DNA from: Hyalella azteca
Lineage: Eukaryota; Arthropoda; Malacostraca; Amphipoda; Hyalellidae
DNA length: 64,000 nucleotides
Assembly: GCF_000764305.2 (NCBI RefSeq)
Contig: NW_025934664.1
Span: 124,001 to 188,000, forward strand
Reading direction: 5' to 3'
Positions 11,611-23,329 of the stretch are shown here, piece by piece. The position numbers were made by a program, and so were the translations under genes. Under the pieces are notes generated by a model that was not told the origin of the DNA, did no database searches, and saw only the letters and a list, made by a program, of their open reading frames with translations. The stretch's first letter is position 1, and every line of letters starts with the position of its first letter.

Positions 11611-12637
11611 GAACATTAATGACTCTAGAGGTCGGTGAGTTCAATTGGCTGATGTACGCGGTTTACGTGGCCTCTTAATTTGGCCGCACTTGATAACGGC
11701 CTTCTTTATTATATGCTATACTATTATAATACAATATGTATTATTATATATTTTTAGATATTATAATATTACATTATTATATATTATAATAATTGTCCTT
11801 TCTTTCTATTTTGACTGGACTATGAACTAAAGTCTTTCTCTACTAAAACGCTTTTCTTCGAAATGCAAATTCGTGGATTGAATTAGTTTAGGAAGAAGAA
11901 TGTAAATTATTGTTGTGCACAAATTAAAAAAATTAGGATTACATGTGGAGCAAATTAAAATACAATGAAGAAAAAACGTGAAATTACTGCGGAATTAAAA
12001 TACTCATCAAGTTTTTGTATACCTATGGTCTACATGATAGTCGTAAACCACAAGTGAACTGGCAATGCATTCATCAGTATTAAAAAGCATAAGCGGCCGA
12101 TGGTTGGCCACCGATGAGTCTACCAAAAATTTAGTTAAGGTTCCGCAACCATGTCGGTAATATCCCAGAATATCCAAACCACAACGGAGAGTTAAACTCA
12201 GTGGCAATTCACTTTATTGTTGTACCATGAAATTAGTTGATAATTTCGGCTACAGTATAAATAACGTGTAAGGTGAACTGCGGTGACCTCCTCATTGTAC
12301 GCATGCAATTTGCTATAATACGCTAATTTTTCCTGACGTTTTAAGTGGTGAACTTGGCGGCTGAAAACCGACCTCGGTTTGTATAGCGGCGAGCGAACAG
12401 GGAAATTCTAGACAAAATTATTTCCTTGTGCCGTGAATTATCACAAATTTTTGCACGTAAAACTACGTATTCACAGAAAACAATTTGCATTTTCTGACGC
12501 CCCTTAATGGCTTAAATGTCCATGCGCATGAAAAAGTGTGAATGGAATAATTTTTAAGTTTTTAAGTTTTTCTAATATTTTTACGATAAATCAGTAACTG
12601 GATTACTGGGAAACATCACCTACAGGAATTTTCACAC
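11611..12637. other. AT-rich intergenic DNA, no gene recognised
   Basis: Contains a TATTATAAT-rich stretch at 11700-11790. No coding or mobile signature was seen. Confidence 0.45.
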
Positions 12638-12795
12638 GTGATGATGAAAGCTCGGTTGATACGTGCAATGATGAAAGCTCGGTTGATACGTGCAATGATG
12701 AAAGCTCGGTTGATACATGCAATGATGAAAGTTCGGTTTATACGTGTAATGATGAAAGCTCGGTTGACACGTGTAATGATGAAAGCTCGGTTGAA
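12638..12795. repeat. 27-bp minisatellite
   Basis: Nearly six copies of a 27-bp unit containing ATGATGAAAGCTCGGTTGAT, with A/G and C/T differences among copies. Confidence 0.95.
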
Positions 12796-12799
12796 TGAG

Positions 12800-13905
12800 T
12801 GATGTCGATTGTGATGTTGATTGCATGTTAATTTCATGGAGGATTTCGATCATTTCCAATATTAAGATACAAGCGCTATCATCCGGCCATTCTTAAACAT
12901 AATGTATAGAAAAACAAAAATCCATTATTGTTTTTTTTTGCATATATCTTGTATATAAATTTTAACTTGCATGATATTTTGCAAAATTTTACGGAATAAC
13001 ATCTGTCTCAAAAAATTTGAATTCATTATATTTTAATTCAATGAATTCGAAGTCGTAGCTTTAGCAGCTGCTGTGCAGATGTATAGCTAGTCTCTAGATT
13101 TGATTAGATAGCCTGTACTTGAATGTTCAGAAACTCTGCTAAACTTTTTTAACTCTGTAGAAGTGTACATATTATTCATTATTTTTAACTATTATTTCAT
13201 TTACTTATTTTTTTATTTATCTTGAATTATATTTTATTTTTGTTTATTAATTATTCCTTTGCATTTATTTATCGATTTCTTTGTTTAATATGAATACGAT
13301 TATTATATATATTCTAATAGTATTATTATTATATTACTATTTATTATTATAATACTATCTTTGTTACTATCCAAACAGAGGCAGAACAAACTTGTGAGCT
13401 TAATATTTAACTGCTACAGACCCTGAGAAGTTGCAGGCAGTGGACCGGCAACTTGAGTTCCCTGCACAGAAGCTCAAATTATCTACGAATTTCTTAAACG
13501 ATCCTGAGAGACGAGCTAGTTCCTGCAGCGTGCTGGCCACGCGGAGCAATTTGCAGCGCATTTTTCCTCCTTCTGCAATTTTTGCCTCTCTTCAATTTCA
13601 TTATTTTTCTCGTTCCGTGACTATGAGACCGGAACAAATTACCGTGCCAGATATAGACACCGGATGTAGAATAGTTCATTAGGTTCTTGCTTGGACTTGC
13701 TAGAGAAATGGTAGCGGCCTAGCACACGAAGCTGCTTCCATGCTGAACTGATTTAGAACAGGATCTACGTATAGAAAATAATAACAATATTAATATATAT
13801 CAAGACAACATTTCTTCTTCTACGTTTTAGAAAATTCCATAAAATATTCTGGTTCAAGTAGCTACATGCTGGATAAACGTAGAACGTACGCAAAAGAAAC
13901 TAATT
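12800..13905. other. AT-rich intergenic DNA
   Basis: Very AT-rich between 13150 and 13370, with TTATTATTATA runs. A frame of 83 codons at 13431-13682 is unrecognised and has no supporting signals. Confidence 0.45.
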
Positions 13906-13909
13906 CTCT

Positions 13910-14068
13910 AAAAAATATAACTCAGTACTCACTGTAGTGAGTGACAGAGAGCGCATTTTCTCGTCGACGAAAACTTGAGGTCACGGACAGACGGACGGAC
14001 AGACAGACAGACGGACATGGCGAGCACAATAGTGCATATTTTCCATAAATGAGAAAATGCGCTAAAAA
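13910..14068 (+). mobile_element. Microsatellite-carrying element, copy 1
   Basis: Starts AAAAAATATAACTCAGTACT, followed by ACTCACTGTAGTGAGT, a one-base variant of a palindrome perfect in other copies. An AGCGCATTTTCTC arm, a GGACAGAC-type microsatellite, and a GAGAAAATGCGCT arm follow. The two arms are exact 13-bp inverted repeats. All four copies in this window share this order and orientation. No protein is encoded. Confidence 0.85.
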
Positions 14069-15330
14069 TGAATAGCAAAAATATTCTCTTTCCCGGATGG
14101 TATTTCATAATATATTTTGTTTACCGCGATTTAGACACGCTTGTGAATAAGTGCCAGGATGATAATAACGGAATGATTCATAGGAGTGGATTTAGGCGTC
14201 GTTAACGTGTTCAAGGCAGTAGAAAATCGTGCGGTCAACATTCATTATATTGCGTCGCTGTAACTTAAAGTTAGATCCAGAATTGTATCACGCTTACAAT
14301 CTCTTCTCTTTAGCGTTGGTTATGCTTTTTCACCACTTCTAACGTCAACAAGTAAATAATAAAACATGCTTGATAGTCGTAAACTTTTTAGATGAACCTT
14401 TTTGCACAAATAGAGTAGCAAGAGAACAATCAATGCAAGAAGAGAGGAGGATTCAGAGCATATGCAATAATAGTTTATTTGCGCTTACTCATTTAAAATA
14501 ACCGCGTGCAATGGAGGTATAAATATATTGTACACTTTTTCAGAGTTTTTACGTATATTCTATCCTTTCATCAAAAATACAAGGACACCAAATAAATTTA
14601 AAGTAAAAGGTAAGAGGCGTCGAGAAGCTCACAGCTCGTATTGGCGTTAATGGAAAACCACATTAAAATGGGCACCTCAAATAAGGGTAGGAAGACGTGT
14701 AAGGGGAACTAAGAGGTAGAGTTACACGAATTAAGGTGAGGGAAGTCATTCGAGAAAATTAATGACTTAGGGCATTCTTTTGTTAATGAATTATGCTTGA
14801 GAAATGCTCTAAATATTTCGTTCGTAACTTAAGTCATAAGTTTGCTTTAATCGCAAGTTCACCAAGAATTACAACGCAAAGAAAACGTACAGTTCATTCA
14901 TAATACAATACAGGTCGAGTTCATCGGAAAAAACATGTCTGTTATTTTTATTGAAGCACTGATAGTTGGAAAAGATATTGACCAGTATCAGTATTATTTT
15001 AACTGAAGTAAAGACAAAGTTATTGATTACTAATACGATGTATTTCCTTCATTTGCAGTTACTATAAATTAATATATTTAAATATAATTTCATGAAACTT
15101 CAAATTCCAGCGCTGGACTAGAGCCTAGATCTATCTTTCTCAAGTCCACGCCAAGCCTATTTATTTCGTGTCCAATATACAGGCTTATACAAGATGCAGG
15201 CCTACACAGGCGGGGTGACTGAATTATTTGTGACGGTGTGACTCATGCTCGCCCTGTTTCCACGGCGTAATTTGGCCTTGCCTTTAATTACAGAACGCAG
15301 TTAAGAGGGTAAACAGGCCTTCCTTCCCTC
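14069..15330. other. Intergenic DNA, no feature seen
   Basis: AT-rich sequence without a repeated unit or recognisable coding segment. Confidence 0.45.
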
Positions 15331-15344
15331 AGTTTTGTGGTGAC

Positions 15345-15975
15345 GCTGAGGGAAATGGACGAGGAAAAAGGAGGATGTGAAAGAAAGAGGGAAAAGCACA
15401 GGGGAAATGTGAAGGAAATAGGACGGGGAAAAGGAAGAGGAAAAGTGAGGGACAAAAAGGAAGAAGGAAAAATGAAGAGGGAAAAAGGAAGAGCGAAAAA
15501 AAGAAGGAAAATGAAGAATAAAAAGCAAAGAGGGAAAAATAACATGAAAAAAAGAAGAGGAAAAAAGAAGAGGAAGAAGGGAGAAGGAAAAAGAGGAGGG
15601 AAACAAAGAGAGAAAAAAGAATAAGAAAAAATGAAAAGGGAAAAGGAATAAGGAAATAGAAGGAAGGGAAACGAAGAGGGATAAGTAAGAGCGGTATATA
15701 AAAGGAGTAAGAAAGAGGGATAAGTAAAAGGGATAAGAAAGAGGGATAAGGAAGAGGGTAAGTAAAAGGGGTGATTAAAAGGGATAAGAAAGAGGTATAA
15801 GGAAGCGGGGTAAGTAAAAGGGGTAAGGAAGAGAGATAAGGAAGAGGGAAAAAGAAGAGGGATATGTAATAATGGTAAGGAAGAGGGGTAAGAAAGAGGA
15901 TTAAGTAAGAGGGGTAAGCAAGAGGGATAAGGAAGAGGGATAAGGAAGAGAGATAAGGAAGAGGGATAAGCAAGT
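15345..15975 (+). repeat. Polypurine tract and GGGATAAGGAAGA repeats
   Basis: The plus strand is almost entirely A and G for over 600 bases. The first half is irregular GGAAAAAGAAGAGG, and the second half repeats GAGGGATAAGGAAGAGG-type units of about 16-17 bp with scattered T. Long frames on both strands follow from the composition and are not genes. Confidence 0.93.
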
Positions 15976-16150
15976 GTCGCTGCAGAGGTCTGAGCTGATG
16001 AGGTGCACCAGCAGCGGCTGAGGGCAGGAGGCGCTGTGTCTGCGGTGCGTCTGGCCTGAAATGAACATCACTAAGGTAGAGGACCAACTGAGAGGTGCTT
16101 GTACACTAATTAAAATGATTGGTACTTTGAACAAATAGCAATGCAGTTTT

Positions 16151-16265
16151 AACTCATGTGTGGGTCATTATGATCCAGTTTGGCCCCGTGCGTACTTTGC
16201 TCGTTCAGTGGGTGAGAACGGGAGTCGATATTTGGGCACAATAACCCACTGATTGTTTTGAGTGT
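16151..16265. mobile_element. CACTCA-family MITE, diverged copy
   Basis: The left end reads AACTCATG and the right end GTTTTGAGTGTAG. The central palindrome TGGGTCATTATGATCCA (16161-16177) has one mismatch to the family consensus. Confidence 0.5.
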
Positions 16266-16269
16266 AGGT

Positions 16270-17225
16270 AATGGAGCAAAGCAATATTAGACCATAAATT
16301 GAAAAAATTGCTATAATGCAGCATCTCTGAAAAATGGTAGCATACGTATATTTTTGAAGCAAAACAATATAAAAAAATTCTCAATTACTGACCTATGAAG
16401 AATCTTCTATTGAATTAATATGAGAGAGAGTTAAGTTCTCCAATTACAACTATGAGTCTTTTATTGATATTAATAAGTATGATTACAATGTAACGAAATA
16501 TTCCAGCTGCTGACTAAAGGTTGCCATAAACTAAACCTTCATAAACTCGACGACAATCACAGGGAGCGGGTGTAAATAACGACGAGCGTGTAGCTGACAA
16601 TCTGAGAACCATGCCGGTTTTTTTTGCACGTGCTGACTCGTGCGCTTGCATGCATAGCATTTACACGTAATTTATTATAAGTGTTGGCGTCGCGGAAGAT
16701 TTGTGGTGACAGAGTAACACGTTATTCGTGTGTGCCAGACTGCCTGTGTTTTACCGAGGTTATTCTTCACTGCAACATCTGGTCTTAACTGTTGTACGTT
16801 AAACGCTATCCGACCGGAGAATTGAACTGCTGCTCGGTGCTATGCTCGGCAGGTCATAAAGTTATTAACACTCAAATAAATGAACTGAAATCATTTCTCC
16901 AAATATTAAAGAACATTTTTTGTCTTGTGTTGGGTCATCCTCAATCAAATTTGCTTCAAAAAAAAAAGAGTATCATTGCTAAGTCAGCTCACTACCCGTG
17001 TTGCTGGTAAAAAAAATGTATTGTTATATTCACAATATGGCCAATATATTTTTTGTGGCTGTAGCAAATTTTTCATACATATATGCGTGAAAACTCTAAA
17101 CAAAATCTGCATCAATCGGAAAACGTGCCGTTGGTTGTGAAGCGCCACAAGTCACGGACAATTGACTTCGGCACAGACAACCTGTGTGGAGGAAAGCCGC
17201 AGTCAATGCATGCAACAATTTTATC
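16270..17225. other. Intergenic DNA, no gene recognised
   Basis: AT-rich with a few short open frames, none with recognisable domains. Confidence 0.4.
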
Positions 17226-17411
17226 GCATGGTGAGCAATCGTCATGTTTGTGTCGTGTGGTGAGCAATCGTCATGTTTTTGTCGTGTGGTGAGCAATCGC
17301 CATGTTTGTGTCGTGTGGTGAGCAATCGCCATGTTTGTGTCGTGTGGCGAGCAATCGTCATCTTTGTGTCGTGTGGTGAGCAATCGCCATATTTGTGTCG
17401 TGTGGTGAGCA
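17226..17411. repeat. 29-bp minisatellite
   Basis: Six and a half copies of a 29-bp unit containing GTGAGCAATCGTCATGTTTG. It lies about 500 bp beyond the stop codon of the FAM167-like gene. Confidence 0.95.
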
Positions 17412-17919
17412 CGAATAAAAGGACTGCTAATTAAGTTCAGATAAATTGGTAAAACTACATGAATAGTAGGTAGAAAATTCAAGACTTTGGAGGAAATACG
17501 ATTTGTAGAAATTGTTTTGTGACAAATATGGAAGCCTCAATATCAATAAAAGGTTAATATAATCGGTAATTTTTCTCCTATATTTTGACATCCAACTCCA
17601 CGCAGATAGCAACTTCTCAAAATATTTTGAAATTTCTGATTTTGGAAGATAATATTTAAAAAAAAATACTGTAGAAAAGCATAGCTTTAATATACGCGCT
17701 ATGACTTTGCATATAACAATTATTCTATTTTACTCTCTAAAAATATTTTTTTAAATATGTACAAAAAAATGGATTTATATGTATATATATTGCAACCACA
17801 CAAACAAATAGTAACAAGAAGACTTGAACAAAATATCAAAAAATAGTAAATGACTTGATATGAAAGCTAACTGAAATAGATGAATTATAATTGTTTACCT
17901 GTAGCTTAGAATTATTTAT
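17412..17919. other. 3' flank of the FAM167-like gene
   Basis: AT-rich. On the minus strand an AATAAA overlaps the stop codon region (complement of 17915-17920), and an ATTAAA lies about 230 bases downstream (complement of 17686-17691). Either could be a poly(A) signal; transcript data would decide. Confidence 0.35.
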
Positions 17920-19035
17920 TTATCTCAGAGAAAACCTCCTCTTTGTTATGTTGAGCTTCGTAAGGCCCATGTCCCTAAGGAACGCCCTCGGAGGCTCCAT
18001 CACGAACTGCAGATGGTCTGGAGGCTCTACGCCCCCGAGAAACCATTCTTTTTCTTCCTGTGTGTCGACCGCGACGTTTTCCAGTATTGTTTTGTGACCG
18101 ACAACAGTTCGCTGCAGCCTTATTCGCTGAATTTCCAGTCGTATGGTTATAAGTTGTCGTGCGATATGTTGGTCTTGTTCCTTCATGGCCTGTAACTCGT
18201 TACGGATCCAGTCAAGGCTCCTCTGAAGGTTTTCTTTTTTCTCTTCCTCTGAGGATACCGAAGATAACACTACCCCTTCTTCTTCTCCGTCGTCGGTACG
18301 ATCCTCTACCACGCACACCGGGACCGCTGTTTTTTCCTCGCTTTGTGCGTCTAGTAATTTCTTTCGTATTTTAAACTCATTTGTTTCTATAGACGCATTG
18401 GGGTTGAATTTAAGTTTGTGTGCCAGCGCCTTGACGTGAGCCATTGAGTCGGGCGAACTCATGGTCACTCGAAGTCGCTGGGCAAACAAATTGTCAATAT
18501 CTGGAGTTGGACTTTCAGGCGTAGAAGGCGTTGAGTAATCTCTGTAGCTCATATTATTACGAAGTTTTTGAGTGAAATTATCAGAAGAAATTTTCTCCGA
18601 GAGAGAACTGGCTGATGGGGATGAATGTAAACTCCCATTCGAATTTTGTCGCAAAGTGAACAGTTGTTCAATGCCTAAAGCAGGGCTATCTGGGGTAGCC
18701 GGAAGGGAAAAATCCGCCGGTGATCCCGATGAAAAAGACGAGCAACTTCCTGATTGACAGAGCTTTGCATGCGCAATCTCACCATTGTAGGACCGAGATG
18801 AGGAAGTCGAAGTTGAACGTAGCCGTACGATCTGACCGTCTTGAAGAATGATCGATTCGCTCTCTTCGTCGATTTTGCGCAGAAGTTTGCTTCTACTGTC
18901 TCGTCGGAGTAATGGCATTTTAAGGTTTAGACTTAGTTTAGTTTTAAAAAGTCTTTTGTCTTTTAGTCTGGCTTTTTCTATTTCTTCTTCAGGTGGAGCT
19001 GCCTTGTCCTCACCAGAACGCTCCAAAGTCTCCAT
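17920..19035 (-). CDS. FAM167 (DIORA) family protein
   Basis: A 371-residue open frame runs from an ATG at 19033-19035 to TAA at 17920-17922. The ATG has A at -3 and G at +4, and a TGA lies seven codons upstream in frame, so no longer N-terminus is possible without splicing. Residues 273-310 form a charged helical segment beginning SLDWIRNELQAMKEQDQ, and the protein ends MGLTKLNITKRRFSLR. Both blocks match the conserved C-terminal region of vertebrate FAM167A/B, from my knowledge of that family. The first 265 residues are Ser/Pro/Glu rich and probably disordered, with two related blocks at 108-126 and 166-184 (D-[FY]-S-x-P-[AS]-T-P-[DE]-S-P, then I-[ED]-x-L-F). It is longer than the vertebrate proteins, which are roughly 160-215 residues. 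The family's molecular role is poorly defined; FAM167A is linked to autoimmune risk in humans. There is no signal peptide or membrane segment, so it is probably cytosolic. The absence of introns could reflect a single coding exon or a retrocopy. Confidence 0.88.
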   Translation of the reverse strand: METLERSGEDKAAPPEEEIEKARLKDKRLFKTKLSLNLKMPLLRRDSRSKLLRKIDEESESIILQDGQIVRLRSTSTSSSRSYNGEIAHAKLCQSGSCSSFSSGSPADFSLPATPDSPALGIEQLFTLRQNSNGSLHSSPSASSLSEKISSDNFTQKLRNNMSYRDYSTPSTPESPTPDIDNLFAQRLRVTMSSPDSMAHVKALAHKLKFNPNASIETNEFKIRKKLLDAQSEEKTAVPVCVVEDRTDDGEEEGVVLSSVSSEEEKKENLQRSLDWIRNELQAMKEQDQHIARQLITIRLEIQRIRLQRTVVGHKTILENVAVDTQEEKEWFLGGVEPPDHLQFVMEPPRAFLRDMGLTKLNITKRRFSLR

Positions 19036-19059
19036 ATTGATGTTGTCCAAAAAATTTCA

Positions 19060-19400
19060 CCTGAACGCTCCAAAAAATTCACGTGCCCTTGCAATTTAGG
19101 GTTTTCGTTCTAGAGTCGCCCACGTTGATGTAATCCGATTGAACAACTTTTCCTCTTAATCAAAGAGTACGAAACTCATGGACCACAATAAAATAGAAAT
19201 AATAAATTTAAAACTGTGATAATTAACCGTCAAGGACTGTGGTTTCAAAAGTGGCCGCTGCGCAATCGCATCAGAGCAGACACTGAGGTGTCAGAGCGCG
19301 GGGTTTACGTAGCGATAGCTGAGGAAGCTACACGAGCGCCGTCCGGTCTTGATAAGACGTTCTAGAACTGATGAAAAATAGGTGACACCCTTACCTCATA
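19060..19400 (-). promoter_or_regulatory. Probable 5' UTR / promoter region of the FAM167-like gene
   Basis: This is the stretch directly upstream of the gene. It contains a short duplication of GAACGCTCCAAAAAATTCA-like sequence next to the ATG, and a GC-richer block with CpGs at 19240-19360. No unambiguous TATA box or initiator was identified, so the assignment rests on position and composition. Confidence 0.35.
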
Positions 19401-19576
19401 TTCTCGGCTGTGCTGGCTGTGGTTTTATGTTTGAATTGATAGGTTCTGTGATAATTTACGGTTGACTAAATATATTAGTTCAATAATTAGATATCTATAT
19501 AGTAGTCATACCGAAAGCGTGCGTAGAAATTCGTAGATATTATGGCTGGGGTTTGAGTTCATTTACTAGAAGTTTG

Positions 19577-20005
19577 TTTGTCAGAAGCACACGAAGAGAA
19601 GATACAGCACGGCACAGAAGACGAGGCACAGCACTGATCAGCACGGTACAGCTTGCTACAGCATATAACCGATCAACGCTGTGCCACAGAGCACGCAATA
19701 GGTTCAGCACGGTACAGCACAGTGCAGCATGATACGACACTGCACAGCACATCATAACACTACACAGCACGGTACGGCACGGCACACCTTAACAAAATAC
19801 AGCACAGCAGAACACAGGACAGCATAGCATAGCACGATACGACACTGCACGATACAACACAGCACGAAACAGCACAGTACGACATAACACGGTACGACAC
19901 AGCACGATACAGCCACGACACAGCACGACACAGCACGACACAGCACGACACAGCACAACACAGCACGACACAGCACGACAGCACGACACAGCACGGTATG
20001 GACAG
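19577..20005. repeat. ACAGCACGAC-type minisatellite
   Basis: A roughly 10-bp unit (ACAGCACGAC and variants ACAGCACGGT, ACGATACG) repeats for about 430 bases. It is degenerate towards the left and homogeneous near 19915-19995. Cysteine/valine-rich frames on the minus strand are artefacts. Confidence 0.93.
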
Positions 20006-20551
20006 CACAGCAGTTAGCGTATATCGACGCAGGGTCCGGCAGATTGCTGGTCGTGCTGCTGCATAAATTAGGTCTCGGGTACGGTGGCCCGCAGCGTCTC
20101 CTGAACTACGTTCAAAATAACGCATGAAATTCCTAAACTCTGAAAAATTTATGGGTCATATTGTTCAACGCGACACATTATACCGATACCTCATTTTGAC
20201 AGAGAAAACTGGATCTGGATGACACACACAAGAGCAAGACAACATCTCGTTCATTTTTCTGTGTGAACATGCATTATCATTGAAAATTTAATTCGAGTTC
20301 ACTTTGCATTGTCCGTCAGTTTTTTAAGAATGAGAGGTAAGTTATTCATTAATGATTGATAAACGTTGCCTTTATTACTTCACAGAATGAATGAGCGATT
20401 TCTTAATGCCACATATTCATTGCACAAATTTAATTGCTTCAGCATTTATGTGCGCATGCATTGGATTAGAAATAAAATTCCAAGTAGCCCAAGACCAACG
20501 CTGACCAGTGTAGCTGGCAGTACCAGAGGGACCAGCTGCCCAGTGTAGCTG
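20006..20551. other. Intergenic DNA up to the assembly gap
   Basis: No gene recognised. The last 45 bases before the gap repeat CAGTGTAGCTG twice (about 20508 and 20541), suggesting that another tandem array begins at the gap edge. Confidence 0.45.
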
Positions 20552-20756
20552 NNNNNNNNNNNNNNNNNNNNNNNNNNNNNNNNNNNNNNNNNNNNNNNNN
20601 NNNNNNNNNNNNNNNNNNNNNNNNNNNNNNNNNNNNNNNNNNNNNNNNNNNNNNNNNNNNNNNNNNNNNNNNNNNNNNNNNNNNNNNNNNNNNNNNNNNN
20701 NNNNNNNNNNNNNNNNNNNNNNNNNNNNNNNNNNNNNNNNNNNNNNNNNNNNNNNN
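20552..20756. other. Assembly gap (205 N)
   Basis: A continuous run of N. The left edge shows CAGTGTAGCTG repeats and the right edge a different 21-bp array, so the missing sequence is probably tandem repeats. Confidence 0.98.
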
Positions 20757-20955
20757 GGACAGGGGCTGGTGGACGGAGGACAGGGGCTGGTGGATGGAGG
20801 ACAGGGGCTGGTAGACGGAGGGCAGGGACTTGTGGATGGAGGACAGGAACTGATGGACGGAGGACAGGGGCTGGTTAACAGAGGACAGGGGCTGGTGGAC
20901 GGAGGACAGGGACTGGTGGACGGAGGACAGGAGCTGGTGGACGGAAGGAAGGAAC
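20757..20955. repeat. 21-bp minisatellite
   Basis: About nine copies of a 21-bp unit, GGACAGGGGCTGGTGGACGG plus one base. The array begins inside the assembly gap. Confidence 0.95.
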
Positions 20956-22200
20956 TGAAGGAAGGAAAATTTTATATTCTTTACTATTTAACGCAACCCT
21001 AACCTAATTATGTTAAAGAGAAAAAATGTGGAGGACGGACAATATTTATGAAAACAATTTTAAAAATCAATGTTAATTGATCGAAACTGTTTAAATAATG
21101 GATACGCTTCAACTCTTTATCTTCTCCCTAGTTTTTATTTTCAATTGAACTGCTGCATGATGTCCATTTCGATCCTTCCTCTTCACTCGTATGGTAAGGT
21201 TACCTCAAGAATTTGTTTTTAATTATTTTTCAATACTCATTGGTATTATAGGGTAACTGATATTGATCATCGACATGCACTGCAGATTAGCTGCAGCGGG
21301 AAGAACAAGAATAAGTGATTCGCATCGGAATGTGGATTAATTAAAATAATAGAAATAATAATATAATAATGATAATAATAAAATAATAATTGATAATATA
21401 TAGGGCATTAGGAAATAGTAATTTACTAACAATGAAGAACTTCAGTTTAGCCAATTTATCTTAATTAAGAGACGTTAGCACAAACTCGCCTGTCATTCAA
21501 TTAATTTATAATTAGCGAAGCGTAGAGTTAATTTCACTATGGCAGCGAGAATTTCCTCACGTAGAAAATTTTCTTTCAGTTTCATAAGAGAATTCGGCAC
21601 GTGCGTTTTCCGTCTCCTCTTGCAATATAAGATTCTTATGCTTAATTTCCGGTGATGATCCATATTTTACTTCAATTTGGTAACCTACCAATCCTTAATT
21701 TGGGAATGCATGATTCAATCATCAGACCAAGTGCATATCTCCCTTGTATGTGGCCATGCAACTTTCTAATGAGAAAACTACAATTATTTGTGTTCTATCA
21801 TTTTCGAAATTTCTGGCTTCGGCCGCGTCATTAACGCTGTACATAATAATTTACCTTTTAGTTAATAAGCTTCTATTATAATCGTTGAAAATTCTCTCTA
21901 AGAGTTTAGAATTCAGAATAAATTTCGTCATTTCTAATATCTTATTTTAAGGAGGATATAAAATTCATAATACTGACGGCTCCGAAAATACCGAAAGTCA
22001 TAACATATCATTAATAGGAGCTTAAATCAAGAAAGATTCACAAAATTCATTGTTTTTTGCATCGAACTATAATGGGCTATAATATACCCTGCACTTTTGC
22101 GTCACTCTAGGACGAGTTATAATATCGACTGAATAGAGTCACCATGGCACACGAAAAAAAGAAAGAGTACAGATTTAACGCGTGTCACTAGAAAAATAAT
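20956..22200. other. AT-rich intergenic DNA
   Basis: Contains an AATAATAATA-rich simple repeat near 21335-21400. Nothing coding was recognised. Confidence 0.45.
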
Positions 22201-22207
22201 GAAGTCT

Positions 22208-22375
22208 TTCATAATGATGACACACTTCATGGTCCGCAAGAGTCATTATGATGACACACTTCATGGTCCGCAAGAAAGAGTCATAATGATGAGACACTTC
22301 ATGGTCCGCAAGAGTCATAATGATGACACACTTCATGGTCCGCAAGAGTCATAATGATGACACACTTCACGATGA
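22208..22375. repeat. 34-38-bp minisatellite
   Basis: About five copies of a unit containing ATAATGATGACACACTTCAT followed by GGTCCGCAAGAGTC. One copy has an extra AAGA. Confidence 0.93.
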
Positions 22376-22439
22376 AGAGAGTGAAAGAATCACTCTGAGG
22401 TGCCGGAGGTCGAATCTTGACGACCATAAAGGGACGTCA

Positions 22440-22595
22440 TTTTTATATGAACGAGGGTAACTGTGAGGGAAGGGTGACCACGAGGGAATGGTGACTACGA
22501 CGAGGGAAGGGTGACTACGACGAGGGAAGGGTGACTACGACGAGGGAAGGGTGACTACCACGAGGGAAGGGTGACTACGACGAGGGAAGGGAGAA
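22440..22595. repeat. 20-bp minisatellite
   Basis: About seven copies of CGAGGGAAGGGTGACTACGA. The first two copies are diverged. Confidence 0.95.
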
Positions 22596-22902
22596 TCTAG
22601 CAAATCGATTGCTGTGCATACGTGATATACAGTCGAGTGAAATAATGAAAATCGTAACATAAATTCTACGTTTTCTTGGGAAATGTCAAATTAAAGTCAA
22701 ATTGAGCATTTTACTTACTAAGCGAAATCGCAAAATGAAGTCAAGTAAAATTATCTTATGAAATCTTATAATTGAAATCTCATGAAAGTCGGATATTCTA
22801 TAACTGAAATCCAGACGATAGGAGGACTGACTAAAGATCGATGGATGCAGTTCAAAAAGTCTAAAATGAAGTGAGAATATACATACGTTCGATTGAAAAG
22901 TC

Positions 22903-23063
22903 AAAAAATATAACTCAGTACTCACTGCAGTGAGTGACAGAGAGCGCATTTTCTTGTCAACGAAAACTTGAGGTCACGGACGGACAGACGGACAGACAGA
23001 CAGACGGACATGGCGAGCCCAATAGTGCATTTTTTTGCATAAATGAGAAAATGCGCCAAAAAC
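22903..23063 (+). mobile_element. Microsatellite-carrying element, copy 2
   Basis: Same order as the copy at 13910: a 5' AAAAAATATAACTCAGTACT start, a perfect ACTCACTGCAGTGAGT palindrome at 22920-22935, a GCGCATTTTCT arm, a GGACAGACGGACAGAC microsatellite, and a GAGAAAATGCGC arm. Confidence 0.85.
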
Positions 23064-23329
23064 ACCGTCAGAAATATTGAAAGCTGACGGTTTAGAACAT
23101 ATGCATAAAAACATGATATTTTCGTTCAGGTAAATAAATTTAATACAATTAAATCCATGAGATGTATTTTTGTTAAATTAATTGTTGAATAATTATTAAA
23201 TTTTTCCTACATAAATGCTTTTGTTGGCGCCTGCCACGACGGAGTGAGTTTGGCAAGACCGGCACGACCGAGTTTGTTAACTTGCAACGCACCAACCAAA
23301 CTTTTGGTAAACCTCATTAGTTAAAAATA

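Noticed and set aside
15329..16087. 252-codon minus-strand frame rich in Phe, Leu and Ser
   Set aside because: It is the complement of a polypurine tract, and overlapping frames are open for the same reason.
19036..19050. Upstream TTG start giving a 376-residue FAM167-like protein
   Set aside because: Eukaryotic initiation strongly prefers the ATG at 19033-19035, which has a good Kozak context; TTG was not adopted.
20028..20125. Possible further retroposon fragment on the minus strand beside the ACAGCACGAC array
   Set aside because: It is suggestive of a dispersed repeat, but no box B match or second copy could be confirmed in this window.
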